Shown here: positions 54,686 to 64,000 of the stretch, piece after piece
Numbering within the stretch: position 1 is the stretch's first letter
Layout: every line of letters begins with the position of its first letter
From: Saccharomyces mikatae IFO 1815
Lineage: Eukaryota; Ascomycota; Saccharomycetes; Saccharomycetales; Saccharomycetaceae
DNA length: 64,000 nt
Assembly: GCF_947241705.1 (NCBI RefSeq)
Contig: NC_079268.1
Location: forward strand, 372,001 to 436,000
Direction: 5' to 3'
Position numbers and translations under genes: made by a program
The notes under the pieces: model-generated
What the model was told of the DNA's origin: nothing
What the model saw: only the letters and a program-made list of their open reading frames with translations
The model's database searches: none

Positions 54686-57601
54686 TTATATTCCTAAATT
54701 GCTGAAGTCTTTTGATAACTCATGCTTTTGCTCTTCTCTTTGTAGTTCTCTCGCAAAGTTAGAATCCAAGTGAGAGCCTTCTTCCTGGTACAAATTCCTG
54801 TCTTCTATATCATTGTGATTTTGCTTTTGAGAAAAAGCACTTTTGAAATTTTCAAAATTCCAATATTCATTATTAATATAAGAGGAAAGCTCTGTGTTAT
54901 CGACGAATGCATTACTAAAGTTACCCATCTGTCCACTGAATGACATCATACTCTGCGTATCAAAATCCTGGAACTTTGGAAAGTCACCCATTTCGGATTC
55001 CACATTGAACTGAGGGTTTGCTTGCTGTTCAGGTTTTCTTGGTTGAGGGCGAACCAATTGAACAGTGCATAACTGTAAGTTATCGAGTGTACCTTCGACT
55101 AAACAACCCTTTTCCCTGAAGTGTATTAATAAATGGTTCCATAGCGTATTTCTTGCTAGGGATCTAGGGTTACCAAGAATTACTAAACCATATTTAGCAC
55201 GAGTAAGACCCACGTTTAGACGACGGGGATCACGTAGGAAACCGATAGCCTGCTGTTCGTTGGCACGAACGCACGATAAAATGATGTAATCCTTTTCACG
55301 GCCTTGGAAGGCATCAACAGAAGCGACTTCCACTTTGATGTACAATTCTTTATCTAATGAACCATTCATTTGCATATACTGCAAAATATAAGCTCTTTGT
55401 CCCTCATACGGCGTGATAACACCAATTTGTTCGGGCTTAACACCATCTCTAAAAAGTTTGGTGATGATTCTTTCACAGTTCATTGCTTCAATTCTGTTCA
55501 AAAAGGAAGTGCCGTTAGCAGAAATTTCTTCTCTACCGTAGTTAGCCCAAAACATCATTGGTATACCGCGAATAGGCCATGGGAATTTGCTATTCGGAAC
55601 AGTTCGCTGCTCGATCGTCACACCATTTTGTAGACTGCCTTCGTAAAACATGTTACTGGGAAATTCGCTCAAATAAGGGTTCATACGGTATTGAACTTCT
55701 AAGCGAATTGGTACGTGACCTAGAGAAATTAGTCTCTCGAAGAGGGACTGTTTCAAACCGGCGTCTGCCGCCTTACGTTCTAGTATAACCGGGCCTAATT
55801 GTTGGTGATCACCAACTAGAATAACTTGTTTAGCACCTTTGACGATTGGAATTAAACATTCTGGCTCAGAAGCTTGGGTACTTTCATCGATTAATACGGT
55901 CCTAAATTTGGTGTCTAAGCGCTTGTCACCAGCACCAACACATGTGCAACATACAACATCAGCCTTATTCAGGATTTCCGCTTCCGTTTTCCTCACTAAC
56001 TTGACAAATCGTTTCGTGTCAGAGGCCGACAATTCACCAACTTCGTCCTTCAGCTTTAATAGGTTTTTGAGTTCACCTTTAGCACCACGTCCAACCAAAT
56101 TATGCAAAGCTAAGTTGGATACTGAACTTTCAACGTCCTCTCTGCTCTTTGCAGTAAGCCTGACGACTTTCAAACCCAAGTCACGTAATTTGGCAGCCAA
56201 ATGGTCTACAGCAACATTGGATGGGGCACACACCAATATTCTATCCTTATGGATTTTGGAGAGATGGTACACTATCGTTGCAGAAGTGACTGTTTTACCC
56301 GTACCTGGTGGGCCTTGAATTAAAGATAAAGGACGTTGCAATACATGGCTGACGGCGTTGGATTGAGATGAGTTTAATTGAGCAAAATTTGGAATGGAAA
56401 ATTCCTTAGGCAATGGAACATCGAAGGAAATGTCGACCACTTGATGACCTAGAATTTTATAGTACAAGAAACCAGAAATGGATTTTTTATCAATGGCAAA
56501 TTTTTTTAATGCATCTTGCATTCTATCATAAGAAGTACCTTTCCAGATAAATTCAGCAGTGAAACCGGTGGTCAAATGCGTCGGTGGTGAAGTTTTATTT
56601 GGTTTTAACTCTAATGTGAATGTATCCTGAAAGCTATTTGGCAGACGAACAATATAACCACGACCTTCCCAGTCAGGATGTTGCATACCAGAGTACCATA
56701 GTATCATTTCATCACCAATGGCGACTTTTAGTTCATTTGATTCGAAAGTGGATAAAGTGAATGATGCTAAATGTCTATTATTCAGGGCTAGAGACCACGA
56801 AACAGAAATATGTTCCAAAGCTTGGGACTCCTTGAGTTGTTTATCGTAATCTGCCTCCAATTTGATCAAAGGTCCGTATGATCTTTGGTATTCATAGGCG
56901 TCTTGGTATCTCAATAACAAAGGTGGAATTGCTTCTTGTTCCTCTGGAGCGTCGATATCATTAATTGTGGCATCTTTATTAGACCTCCATTTGGCCTCCA
57001 ACTTGGAAATTTGGCTGGGAGTGATTAAGCGAGCCTTTAATTTTTCTTCTTCAGTGGGTTGTTCTGCGACCCATGATAAAAGCTGCCTATCTTCAATTAA
57101 AGGTTGCCATTGATCAGTGTCCCAGTTTGCATTTTTTGTCTGGGCACAAGGTATTCTGCAAAGTAAAACAACCACAGCCTCACTTTTAGCAGAAACAAAA
57201 CCTAGTAAAAACACATTCTTACGTCCACAGTTATAACATTCCAATATAGTGTCTCCTAAGTCAGAATCTGGGTGCAAAGAAACCACGTTATGGTGGGATA
57301 AAACCAAGTGATTGATAATGTGGGAACTACTTGTACCATTTTTAGTGTTACAGAACCATTTCTTACATGAATTACACTTGACGACACATTTTGCAGAATC
57401 TATGCCACAATAGGCACATGAGTTATCTGAAGCTGATACAGAACGGAATCCAGTCTCAGCGACTTGGGTTTCTTCAAATAGCTGATTATCTACATCATCA
57501 TCCTCCACCAGTGTGGAGTTTAATTGTGCTACGGGTTGGGTATTTACATCAGATGGAGAATTTGAATAATCATAAGGAGTATGAGAACCGGTACCGACCA
57601 T
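54686..57601 (-). CDS. NAM7: Upf1 RNA helicase, nonsense-mediated decay
   Basis: Nam7/Upf1 is the ATP-dependent SF1 RNA helicase at the centre of nonsense-mediated mRNA decay, acting with Upf2, Upf3 and release factors. From the ATG at 57601 (MVGTGSHTPYDYSNSPSDVN) the protein has 971 residues, exactly the S. cerevisiae length. The Cys/His-rich CH domain is at about 62-150 (CAYCGIDSAKCVVKCNSCKK, ECYNCGRKN). Then come the stalk and 1B domain, Walker A GPPGTGKT (about 429-436), Walker B DESTQ, and helicase motifs such as VQYRMNP and NVGLTRAKYGL. The C-terminal tail is Asn/Gln-rich. An 87-codon in-frame open extension exists upstream; see findings. Confidence 0.98.
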   Translation of the reverse strand: MVGTGSHTPYDYSNSPSDVNTQPVAQLNSTLVEDDDVDNQLFEETQVAETGFRSVSASDNSCAYCGIDSAKCVVKCNSCKKWFCNTKNGTSSSHIINHLVLSHHNVVSLHPDSDLGDTILECYNCGRKNVFLLGFVSAKSEAVVVLLCRIPCAQTKNANWDTDQWQPLIEDRQLLSWVAEQPTEEEKLKARLITPSQISKLEAKWRSNKDATINDIDAPEEQEAIPPLLLRYQDAYEYQRSYGPLIKLEADYDKQLKESQALEHISVSWSLALNNRHLASFTLSTFESNELKVAIGDEMILWYSGMQHPDWEGRGYIVRLPNSFQDTFTLELKPNKTSPPTHLTTGFTAEFIWKGTSYDRMQDALKKFAIDKKSISGFLYYKILGHQVVDISFDVPLPKEFSIPNFAQLNSSQSNAVSHVLQRPLSLIQGPPGTGKTVTSATIVYHLSKIHKDRILVCAPSNVAVDHLAAKLRDLGLKVVRLTAKSREDVESSVSNLALHNLVGRGAKGELKNLLKLKDEVGELSASDTKRFVKLVRKTEAEILNKADVVCCTCVGAGDKRLDTKFRTVLIDESTQASEPECLIPIVKGAKQVILVGDHQQLGPVILERKAADAGLKQSLFERLISLGHVPIRLEVQYRMNPYLSEFPSNMFYEGSLQNGVTIEQRTVPNSKFPWPIRGIPMMFWANYGREEISANGTSFLNRIEAMNCERIITKLFRDGVKPEQIGVITPYEGQRAYILQYMQMNGSLDKELYIKVEVASVDAFQGREKDYIILSCVRANEQQAIGFLRDPRRLNVGLTRAKYGLVILGNPRSLARNTLWNHLLIHFREKGCLVEGTLDNLQLCTVQLVRPQPRKPEQQANPQFNVESEMGDFPKFQDFDTQSMMSFSGQMGNFSNAFVDNTELSSYINNEYWNFENFKSAFSQKQNHNDIEDRNLYQEEGSHLDSNFARELQREEQKHELSKDFSNLGI

Positions 57602-58036
57602 TTGATGATGACAATGATTGATATAATATAAGAGTATATTCGGTTTTGCTGCTGCTTTCCTTCCCTTTCTTTCTGACAAAATCTTCAACTCTCTGTGGCT
57701 ATGATATGAACGAAGTCTTCCTTGTGCGTACATAGGAATGATACTTCTTTTCACATTTTTTTTCCATAACATAGAACATCGAAAGTTTTTGGATAGCTTT
57801 TCAATTTGATCAGTTGGTACGAAAGCACATATAGGTGCCAACCCTAAGTCTAATGGGAGCAACAGGAAACTAAAGATACCAAAATAAGGTGAGTTAAAAA
57901 ATTAAACTAAAGTTAAACGTAAATGCATTCACTAATATTGACTGAATAGTAATTAATTATATATGTTTTCTTTTTGTTTTCCGTTCATGAATGTTGGGCG
58001 AAGTCCTTAAACTCTCCAGATGCATATGTTTTGTTT
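57602..58036. other. NAM7 promoter and ISF1 terminator region
   Basis: 435 bp between two minus-strand genes. No RNA gene or repeat. The NAM7 frame remains open from 57602 to 57862. Confidence 0.5.
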
Positions 58037-59041
58037 CTAATTAGAAAATGAACTCGCTAGTGACAATTTTATGAATGACTTCCTTCTAGGATTCCGTTCT
58101 TCCAGGTGATTAGAGCTATGAGGTACGGATTCTTCATTTGAAGAACCGACACTAGTATTCAGTGAGCTATTTGAAGAAGATTTAATCAGGGAGTTAGAAT
58201 ACGAGTTTTTCCTTGTCTGCAAGGGAGACGAAGAGGAACCAGTAGAAAGAACTGAAGATGAAGCCCTTCTCAAGTTTGATGGCCTTCGTTCTTTGCAATA
58301 ATGATAAGGGTTTCCGCTATGTCCTGCAACGTTTGATGACATTTTCCCATGAGAGATCGACTTTAGTCGATTGTTCTTTTCGCTGGAGAGAAAAGACGAC
58401 GGAAATGTAGTGGAATTCGAATTCAGATTCAAACACGAATTAGAATTCGAGGCGGATGTTGAAATGGATGCTAATGGAGAGGTAGAATTATTCGACTTAT
58501 CGTTAGTCACCGCTAGCGAGTCGAGTTCAGATGAAACATATTTTTCCAAGCCATAAAGATGCGTTGGTATACCATAACATGAAGAATGCCTAGATCTTGC
58601 CTTTATGCATTTATGGTCGTCACAGGAGTCCACGGTATCACCCAACGAGGACTGCCTGGTGGATTGTCTGGACAATTGGTGAATAAAAGTGCTGCTATTT
58701 GCTCTTATTCTTCTTGGAGAAGGACGAGTCGCTTCGTTGCATCCGTTTGTTGAATTTTGTGGGGCAAATCCACATAAATGGTGGGGAGCAGTTTTGATCT
58801 TTCTCAAATGATGTCCAATTGTATGGCTACCTCTGTGTTTGCTTGTATTGCCAACATTGGTATTTATATTAGCACGAAAGATGTTATTTTTCGAGGAATT
58901 CTCAAAACTAAAGGACGCAAGTTTGGAATTTACAAAGTCATTTGGGCCTAGAAAGCTCTGCACGTCTGTTTCATCTTCATAATCACAATCTTGACAAAAT
59001 GGATCTTGCACACCTCTTTCAAAAATTTCTGAAGCAATCAT
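58037..59041 (-). CDS. ISF1: Isf1 (Mbr3), Ser/Asn-rich protein linked to respiratory growth
   Basis: Isf1 is a Ser-rich hydrophilic protein with paralogue MBR1. In S. cerevisiae it is linked to growth on glycerol and suppression of mitochondrial defects, and is glucose-repressed and Hap-dependent. From the ATG at 59041 ([20 protein letters not shown]) there are 334 residues (338 in S. cerevisiae as I recall). The N-terminal 30 residues and the motifs NHTIGHHL-like ([17 protein letters not shown]), [20 protein letters not shown] and [19 protein letters not shown] are conserved. The Ser/Asn-rich spacers are diverged. Fourteen codons upstream another in-frame ATG exists. Its molecular activity is unknown. 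Confidence 0.93.
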   Translation of the reverse strand: MIASEIFERGVQDPFCQDCDYEDETDVQSFLGPNDFVNSKLASFSFENSSKNNIFRANINTNVGNTSKHRGSHTIGHHLRKIKTAPHHLCGFAPQNSTNGCNEATRPSPRRIRANSSTFIHQLSRQSTRQSSLGDTVDSCDDHKCIKARSRHSSCYGIPTHLYGLEKYVSSELDSLAVTNDKSNNSTSPLASISTSASNSNSCLNLNSNSTTFPSSFLSSEKNNRLKSISHGKMSSNVAGHSGNPYHYCKERRPSNLRRASSSVLSTGSSSSPLQTRKNSYSNSLIKSSSNSSLNTSVGSSNEESVPHSSNHLEERNPRRKSFIKLSLASSFSN

Positions 59042-59156
59042 CAATTTTAGCACCTTTTTTATGATTTTCTTTTGGTATTTCACTCTGAAGAAAAATATTC
59101 AAACTAGAAACTTTCACGTAAACTTTTCCGGCTATGTACTACTTTTTCAATGTAAG

Positions 59157-59164
59157 TGATTGGG
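59157..59164 (+). promoter_or_regulatory. Hap2/3/4/5 (CCAAT) site upstream of ISF1
   Basis: TGATTGGG fits TNRYTGGB, 116 bp upstream of the ISF1 start. ISF1 is described as Hap-responsive, so the site is plausible. Confidence 0.4.
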
Positions 59165-59906
59165 GTTCATGCACTGGGTAGAACTGGTAAATAAGTAAAA
59201 GAAAAAAGTAAAAGATAGTTTAAGTATGATTAAATTTAAGTAAGAATAGAAGGAGACGTGAGATTTTCAGATGATTGCTTACAAAAAAAATTAGGAGTCC
59301 CTAGACATCGAGGATTCGGCAAAAGTATAATTATATTTATAATAGTGAATTTCGGAACTAAACAATCCGCTTTTCCGTCAGAGAACTAAAGATCAGTTCA
59401 TAGTGACCTTCCCTTAAAAAAGCTACCACAGCCTTTGAATTAACCGTAATCCTTATCTAGCAGCCTCCGCCCTTCAGCTTTTTTTTCACAACTTCCTCTA
59501 TGAAATCCAGGAGTAAGACGAAGTTTTTTTTCTTTTTTTTCCAGGTTTTTCCTATGTTGGGTTTCTCTCATTGATGGGTGGGTAAAGGAGTGCTGTAGAT
59601 GGTGCTGAACACAGAAAATACTGTGGGCCCATGGATACTTTGTGGACAACAGGCACATTCGAGGGGCTCATGGGAACCGCGTAGGCAACCATTTATCTTC
59701 AATAATCCGCCTTATGGACTACATAGGTATTGGCTTCTCGAAGCAGATAATACGAGCCGTGAGTACGAGGCGGTGGCATCTGCTTCGCGTTGTTTTCGTG
59801 GCAACTAATAAAGCATCGCAGAGTTCTTTTAATGCGCGTGTGCGGGGAAATCGCGTTGTCACGTTGTTTTGAGAAAATTTATGCTTTTTTTCTCGTAAAA
59901 CAAGTA

Positions 59907-59917
59907 TTAATCCGGGG
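59907..59917 (+). promoter_or_regulatory. Mig1-type site between ISF1 and ADH3
   Basis: TTAATCCGGGG fits the Mig1 consensus WWWWTSYGGGG (AT-rich block then SYGGGG). It lies about 870 bp from ISF1 and 2.5 kb from ADH3. It might contribute to glucose repression, but the distance makes this weak. Confidence 0.3.
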
Positions 59918-62464
59918 AAACTATTATCTGTAGTTCAAATGAAATGCTCCAGAATTTCCTTCCTTGGCATATTTCTTTGTCACACGTAGGTTAAATCATT
60001 TCCGAACAAAAAGGGGCAAGAGTGATATTATGCCGTTGCTTATTGCAGCCCAATAGATTTTTCCAGCCTTTGTCTTGTGGGTCAAGGGGATTACTGCTTA
60101 GATAATCAGAATCTAAAGGCGTCAAGAGATGTGGGGCCTTAGCTAAAAAAGAGAAGCATTGTAAAAAGAAAAAAAGATCGCCCATGTGCGTTGCCGGTAG
60201 TCTCTTCATGAGTGAAGAGCCGCACTTTGCTAAAACGGAGTGCAGCTGGTAAGAAATCAAGTTGATTTAGGTTACTGTTATTCTAGGTGATTCTCTGGTT
60301 TAGTTTTAAGTTTTCTCTCTCTCTCTCACGTGCCAGAATCTGGGCTTGTGCGTCCAAAATGTAGTCTACGAAAATAAGCTCCGATCTTATAGGAGTTCCG
60401 TTTGCTACGGTCACAGTATATTTCGAACAATTTGGTAGCTTGGTGCGCTTTAATACAAAAAGGGATAAAACCCAAAAATTCTTCGAAAATGAAGAACTGA
60501 TATCACTGTAGAGATCAATAATTCCAGAAGCGTTAATCAAAAGCTTACATTACTATATTTCCCGAGCACATTTAAAAGACAGTCATTTCTCTACGAGACA
60601 AATGCAGTCTTACTCCTCGTCTACATCCTGTGAGCTCATAATTGTAAAATTTAAGCAGGTATCGTTATAAGTACCTTTTTGGAAAGCTAGTTTTCTTGAA
60701 TCATCATGTTGCTATCATTAATGTGTATAATATGGACACTTCTCTAAAAACTTATGTACCTCTCACTTTACATTTAGCCACTACTTCTTTCCTTTCTCCG
60801 CCAGGAAACCAATCCTGAGAAAAAAACATAATTTCCCCAGGAGCTACAATCTGAACAAACTTCAGAGTTAGATAAAGGCGAACCTGATCATAGCGGCTCA
60901 AGGAGCTAAAAAAATCACTTAAATATTTTACAAGAATGTAGTGTTGACAGTGCAAATTGCGCACTTATCTACCCAATGTCTTAAGTACTAGATTCATACC
61001 GAAAGTGTCATGTAATATATGAAAAATAACACTACTTGAGATAGTTATATGTGCTTGTGCACACGGTGAGACTTTACTATCCCTCAGTATTGCCACTTGA
61101 AAAGGACATAGAGTACCCAAGTACTTTCAATCTTTTTCAAAGAAAAATTTCGCCTACCAAGTAGTTAGTTACAATACTAGTGTCTCGCTGGAAGAACGGT
61201 TGAAGATGAACACAGTATTACGTACCATGTCGGCTCGTATTGATTACTTGTGATGATTCCCAACTATTCACCCCATGAACGTTTGCACAATGTATTACGT
61301 ATGAAGACGGCATGGCACACCTGAAACGTATGCCTTTCAAGAATTGGGAAACCTACTCCACCACGTCCCTGTTGAGAAGAAGAAAAGTAACACGAAGAAA
61401 AAACAAAACAATGAAAAATTCCTCGCCACGGCATTGAATCTATTTCTACTTGCGAAAAAATTAATCACAGAAACATTTGCGAAACGAAATGGAAAAATAA
61501 ACTGGATTGTTTCATACGCATTATTTGACTAAAAGAAATGAAGCCCCTGACCGCAATTTTTCAGTCTCGTGCTATTAAAAGAGGCTCGTCAAGGATAAGA
61601 AAAAAAATAATGATGAAAAAAATAAAAAGTGGGCTTTACCCCTTTTCCAGTGCGCAAATTGTGTACCGTATAAGCCGTCGAAGCCCATAGGGTCCTTTTG
61701 TCAGCAAGAAGCATTTCCCAAAAAAAAATTTTGTGAGACTTTAAGTGCATGATATAAATGTCGCGAACTCATATAGCAAATGATCAATATTTCTTGTGTA
61801 GATTTTCTTGGGTGCTTTTAGATAGCTAAACACATTTTTCTAGCGCATGATAACGCACTTGAACGGGATCCTATCGGAACGCATGGGATCGGAGTACGGA
61901 TAAAATCGGACTTATAACACCATTAGCGCCCCTCCTCACTTCGAAACATCATTCCGCAATCTTTAACATTCAGTGCACATTGTTTGTCTACTATTATGCT
62001 ATGCGGATTCCTTAGGAATTCTCCCAATGACTTTCCGGCAGCGTCATCAAGCATACACACCTATTGGGCGATCATTCGCTCTTTACTGTTTATCACGTGC
62101 AGCATCACTCGCGACGTCTGTGCGCAGCGCATGCTTTGCCATAGGCGAGTTTAAGATGCAAATGTACAGCAGCCATTTTTGATGTTGTGAGCATCGGAAC
62201 ATCTCTGCGTCCATGCACTGCCCTTTTGTTTCTTGGATAATGGCTAAGGCAAGCAACCCGGGCTACAGGAGTCAAAGACTTTTCCTCAACTCGTAAACGT
62301 TAAAACTGTAATTTTTCTCCTTTTCTTATAAAACTAGAACGAACTCTTTTAGAAAGGGTGATTTGGTTCATTGCCTCGACCAATTTTACTATACATGAAT
62401 TTATATAATCATTTTCCGTTCACCATCTCACAGAACTAAAATAATATATTCATAAAATTACATT

Positions 62465-63592
62465 ATGTTAAGAACGTCGACATTAATCACGAGGCGCGTC
62501 CAACCAAGCCTAATATCTAGAAACATTCTCAGATTGCAATCCACAGCTGCAATTCCCGAAACTCAAAAGGGTGTCATCTTTTATGAGAATAAAGGGAAGC
62601 TGCATTACAAAGATATTCCGGTGCCAGAACCCAAACCAAATGAGATTTTGATTAACGTTAAGTACTCTGGTGTGTGCCACACCGATTTACATGCTTGGCA
62701 CGGTGATTGGCCATTGCCTGTTAAGCTACCATTAGTGGGTGGTCATGAAGGTGCTGGTGTAGTTGTCAAATTAGGTTCCAACGTTAAAGGCTGGAAAATT
62801 GGCGATTTAGCAGGTATCAAATGGTTGAACGGTTCTTGTATGACCTGTGAATTCTGTGAATCAGGCCACGAATCCAACTGCCCAGATGCTGATCTATCCG
62901 GTTACACTCATGATGGTTCTTTCCAACAATTTGCAACTGCTGACGCTATACAAGCTGCCAAAATTCAACAAGGTACTGACTTAGCTGAAGTGGCCCCAAT
63001 ATTATGTGCTGGTGTTACCGTATACAAAGCGCTAAAAGAAGCGGACTTGAAAGCTGGTGACTGGGTCGCAATATCCGGTGCTGCAGGTGGTTTAGGTTCC
63101 TTAGCTGTTCAATACGCGACCGCAATGGGTTACAGAGTATTAGGTATTGACGCTGGTGAAGAGAAAGAAAAACTTTTTAAGAAATTGGGAGGTGAGGTAT
63201 TCATTGATTTTACTAAAACAAAGGATATGGTTTCTGATATCCAAGAAGCCACCAAAGGTGGTCCTCATGGTGTCATTAACGTCTCCGTTTCGGAAGCGGC
63301 TATTTCTCTATCTACAGAGTATGTTAGACCAACCGGTACTGTTGTATTGGTTGGTTTGCCTGCGAACGCCTACGTTAAGTCAGAAGTTTTCTCTCATGTG
63401 GTAAAATCGATCAATATCAAGGGATCTTACGTTGGTAACAGAGCTGATACAAGAGAAGCTTTAGACTTCTTCAGTAGAGGTTTGATTAAATCACCAATCA
63501 AGATTGTTGGATTATCTGAATTACCCAAGGTTTATGATTTAATGGAAAAAGGCAAAATTTTAGGTAGATACGTTGTTGATACTAGTAAATAA
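62465..63592 (+). CDS. ADH3: Mitochondrial alcohol dehydrogenase
   Basis: Adh3 interconverts acetaldehyde and ethanol with NAD(H) in the mitochondrial matrix, taking part in the ethanol-acetaldehyde redox shuttle. The 375 residues equal S. cerevisiae. The N-terminal about 27 residues ([20 protein letters not shown]) are a classic basic presequence. The catalytic zinc site is formed by the Cys in [19 protein letters not shown], the His in GHEGAGVV and a later Cys. Structural zinc ligands are in [15 protein letters not shown]. The NAD-binding glycine motif is [15 protein letters not shown]. All residues are intact. Confidence 0.98.
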   Translation: MLRTSTLITRRVQPSLISRNILRLQSTAAIPETQKGVIFYENKGKLHYKDIPVPEPKPNEILINVKYSGVCHTDLHAWHGDWPLPVKLPLVGGHEGAGVVVKLGSNVKGWKIGDLAGIKWLNGSCMTCEFCESGHESNCPDADLSGYTHDGSFQQFATADAIQAAKIQQGTDLAEVAPILCAGVTVYKALKEADLKAGDWVAISGAAGGLGSLAVQYATAMGYRVLGIDAGEEKEKLFKKLGGEVFIDFTKTKDMVSDIQEATKGGPHGVINVSVSEAAISLSTEYVRPTGTVVLVGLPANAYVKSEVFSHVVKSINIKGSYVGNRADTREALDFFSRGLIKSPIKIVGLSELPKVYDLMEKGKILGRYVVDTSK

Positions 63593-64000
63593 GAGCGTGT
63601 TACACTCTCAAACTTTGTATGAAGGTCTTTGTTTATAATGATGATGTATATTAATATACACAATTAACCACTAAACCAATGAGCAATATCGACTGCTTTT
63701 TTTCCTTCTACCTCACCACTTTCCGGGCATAGCTATTACGAGAAAAAGGGTTAAAAAGTATTCTTCTTTAGCATCACTTCCCGTATTCCTAACCTGAGAA
63801 ATTTCCCAAACCACTGGTTTGAGGGTTCTCAGTATTCATTATACAGCCTTTTTCAAAACGTAGGCTTCCTTCCACAGAAAATGCGCTTGATGATATTTTT
63901 ACTTTTCCACTCATTTTTGCAGGCACCCCTTCACATTGTAGCGATGGTATGCCTATACGTCGTCCATTGAATCAAGTTTAAACCGTCCCCTTAATTATAT
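63593..64000. other. Downstream of ADH3 to window end
   Basis: ADH3 terminator region. No gene begins convincingly before the right edge. Confidence 0.5.

Larger units (their letters stand above)
59042..62464. other. 3.4-kb gene-poor stretch between ISF1 and ADH3
   Basis: The longest gap in the window. The two genes are divergent, so both promoters lie here. Open frames reach at most about 89 codons on either strand and none looks like a known protein. S. cerevisiae has a gap of similar length here as I recall, with only a doubtful ORF (YMR082C), so the spacing itself seems conserved. I see no LTR or tRNA. A CT run (about 60315-60327) and the CCAAT and Mig1 motifs listed separately are the only notable sequences. 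An unannotated non-coding transcript is possible but cannot be shown from the sequence. Confidence 0.5.

Noticed and set aside
62465-63592. ADH3 as a possible cytosolic ADH1/ADH2 copy
   Set aside because: The basic N-terminal presequence and synteny identify the mitochondrial isozyme.

Overview
This window is nuclear DNA from a budding yeast of the Saccharomyces sensu stricto group. Gene content, order and orientation match the S. cerevisiae chromosome XIII interval from ERB1 (YMR049C) to ADH3 (YMR083W). The proteins are clearly diverged from S. cerevisiae as I remember them: FET3, AAC1 and ADH3 look roughly 93-97% identical and SEN15 only about 80%. A sister species is therefore more likely than an S. 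cerevisiae strain. The Ty2-family element near the left end makes S. mikatae or a close relative my first guess, because Ty2 is known from few species. The species call is inference.

Layout. ERB1 is cut by the left edge. At 2.5-7.1 kb is an accessory patch: a broken Ty2 element, a DUP240-family membrane protein gene, two old LTR remnants and an intron-containing tRNA-Trp gene. From 7.3 to 47.7 kb the genes are closely packed: FAR3, STB2, STV1, BUB2, AAC1, FET3, SEN15, SAM37, RNA14, ARG7, RIM9, AEP1, KAR5, SOV1, UBX4, AVO2, NAT4, MOT3, TVP18, ABF2, IRC21, SDD2, RCO1 and PDS5. A second accessory patch at 48.0-49.4 kb holds a possible 50-residue small ORF, tRNA-Val(AAC), a full-length solo LTR and older LTR debris. 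Then come VPS20, CTF18, SEC14 (with an intron), NAM7/UPF1 and ISF1, a 3.4-kb gene-poor stretch, and ADH3.

These are independent housekeeping genes, not an operon or pathway cluster. Several themes recur. Mitochondrial function: AAC1, SAM37, AEP1, SOV1, ABF2, ADH3, ISF1, and ARG7 in the matrix. Chromosome and cell-cycle control: BUB2, FAR3, PDS5, CTF18. RNA processing: SEN15, RNA14, NAM7. Membrane traffic and ion handling: STV1, FET3, VPS20, SEC14, TVP18. Promoter motifs fit the known biology of several genes: PAC/RRPE before ERB1, an Aft1 site before FET3, paired CCAAT boxes before AAC1, a Gcn4 site before ARG7, and an MCB before PDS5.

I found no wholly novel system. The most interesting points are the DUP240 gene at a locus where I know of none in S. 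cerevisiae, the mismatched LTRs of the Ty2 element, nested and tandem LTR debris beside tRNA-Val, a possible unannotated small protein, a hairpin inside AVO2, and apparent shifts in the N-termini of AEP1 and NAT4.
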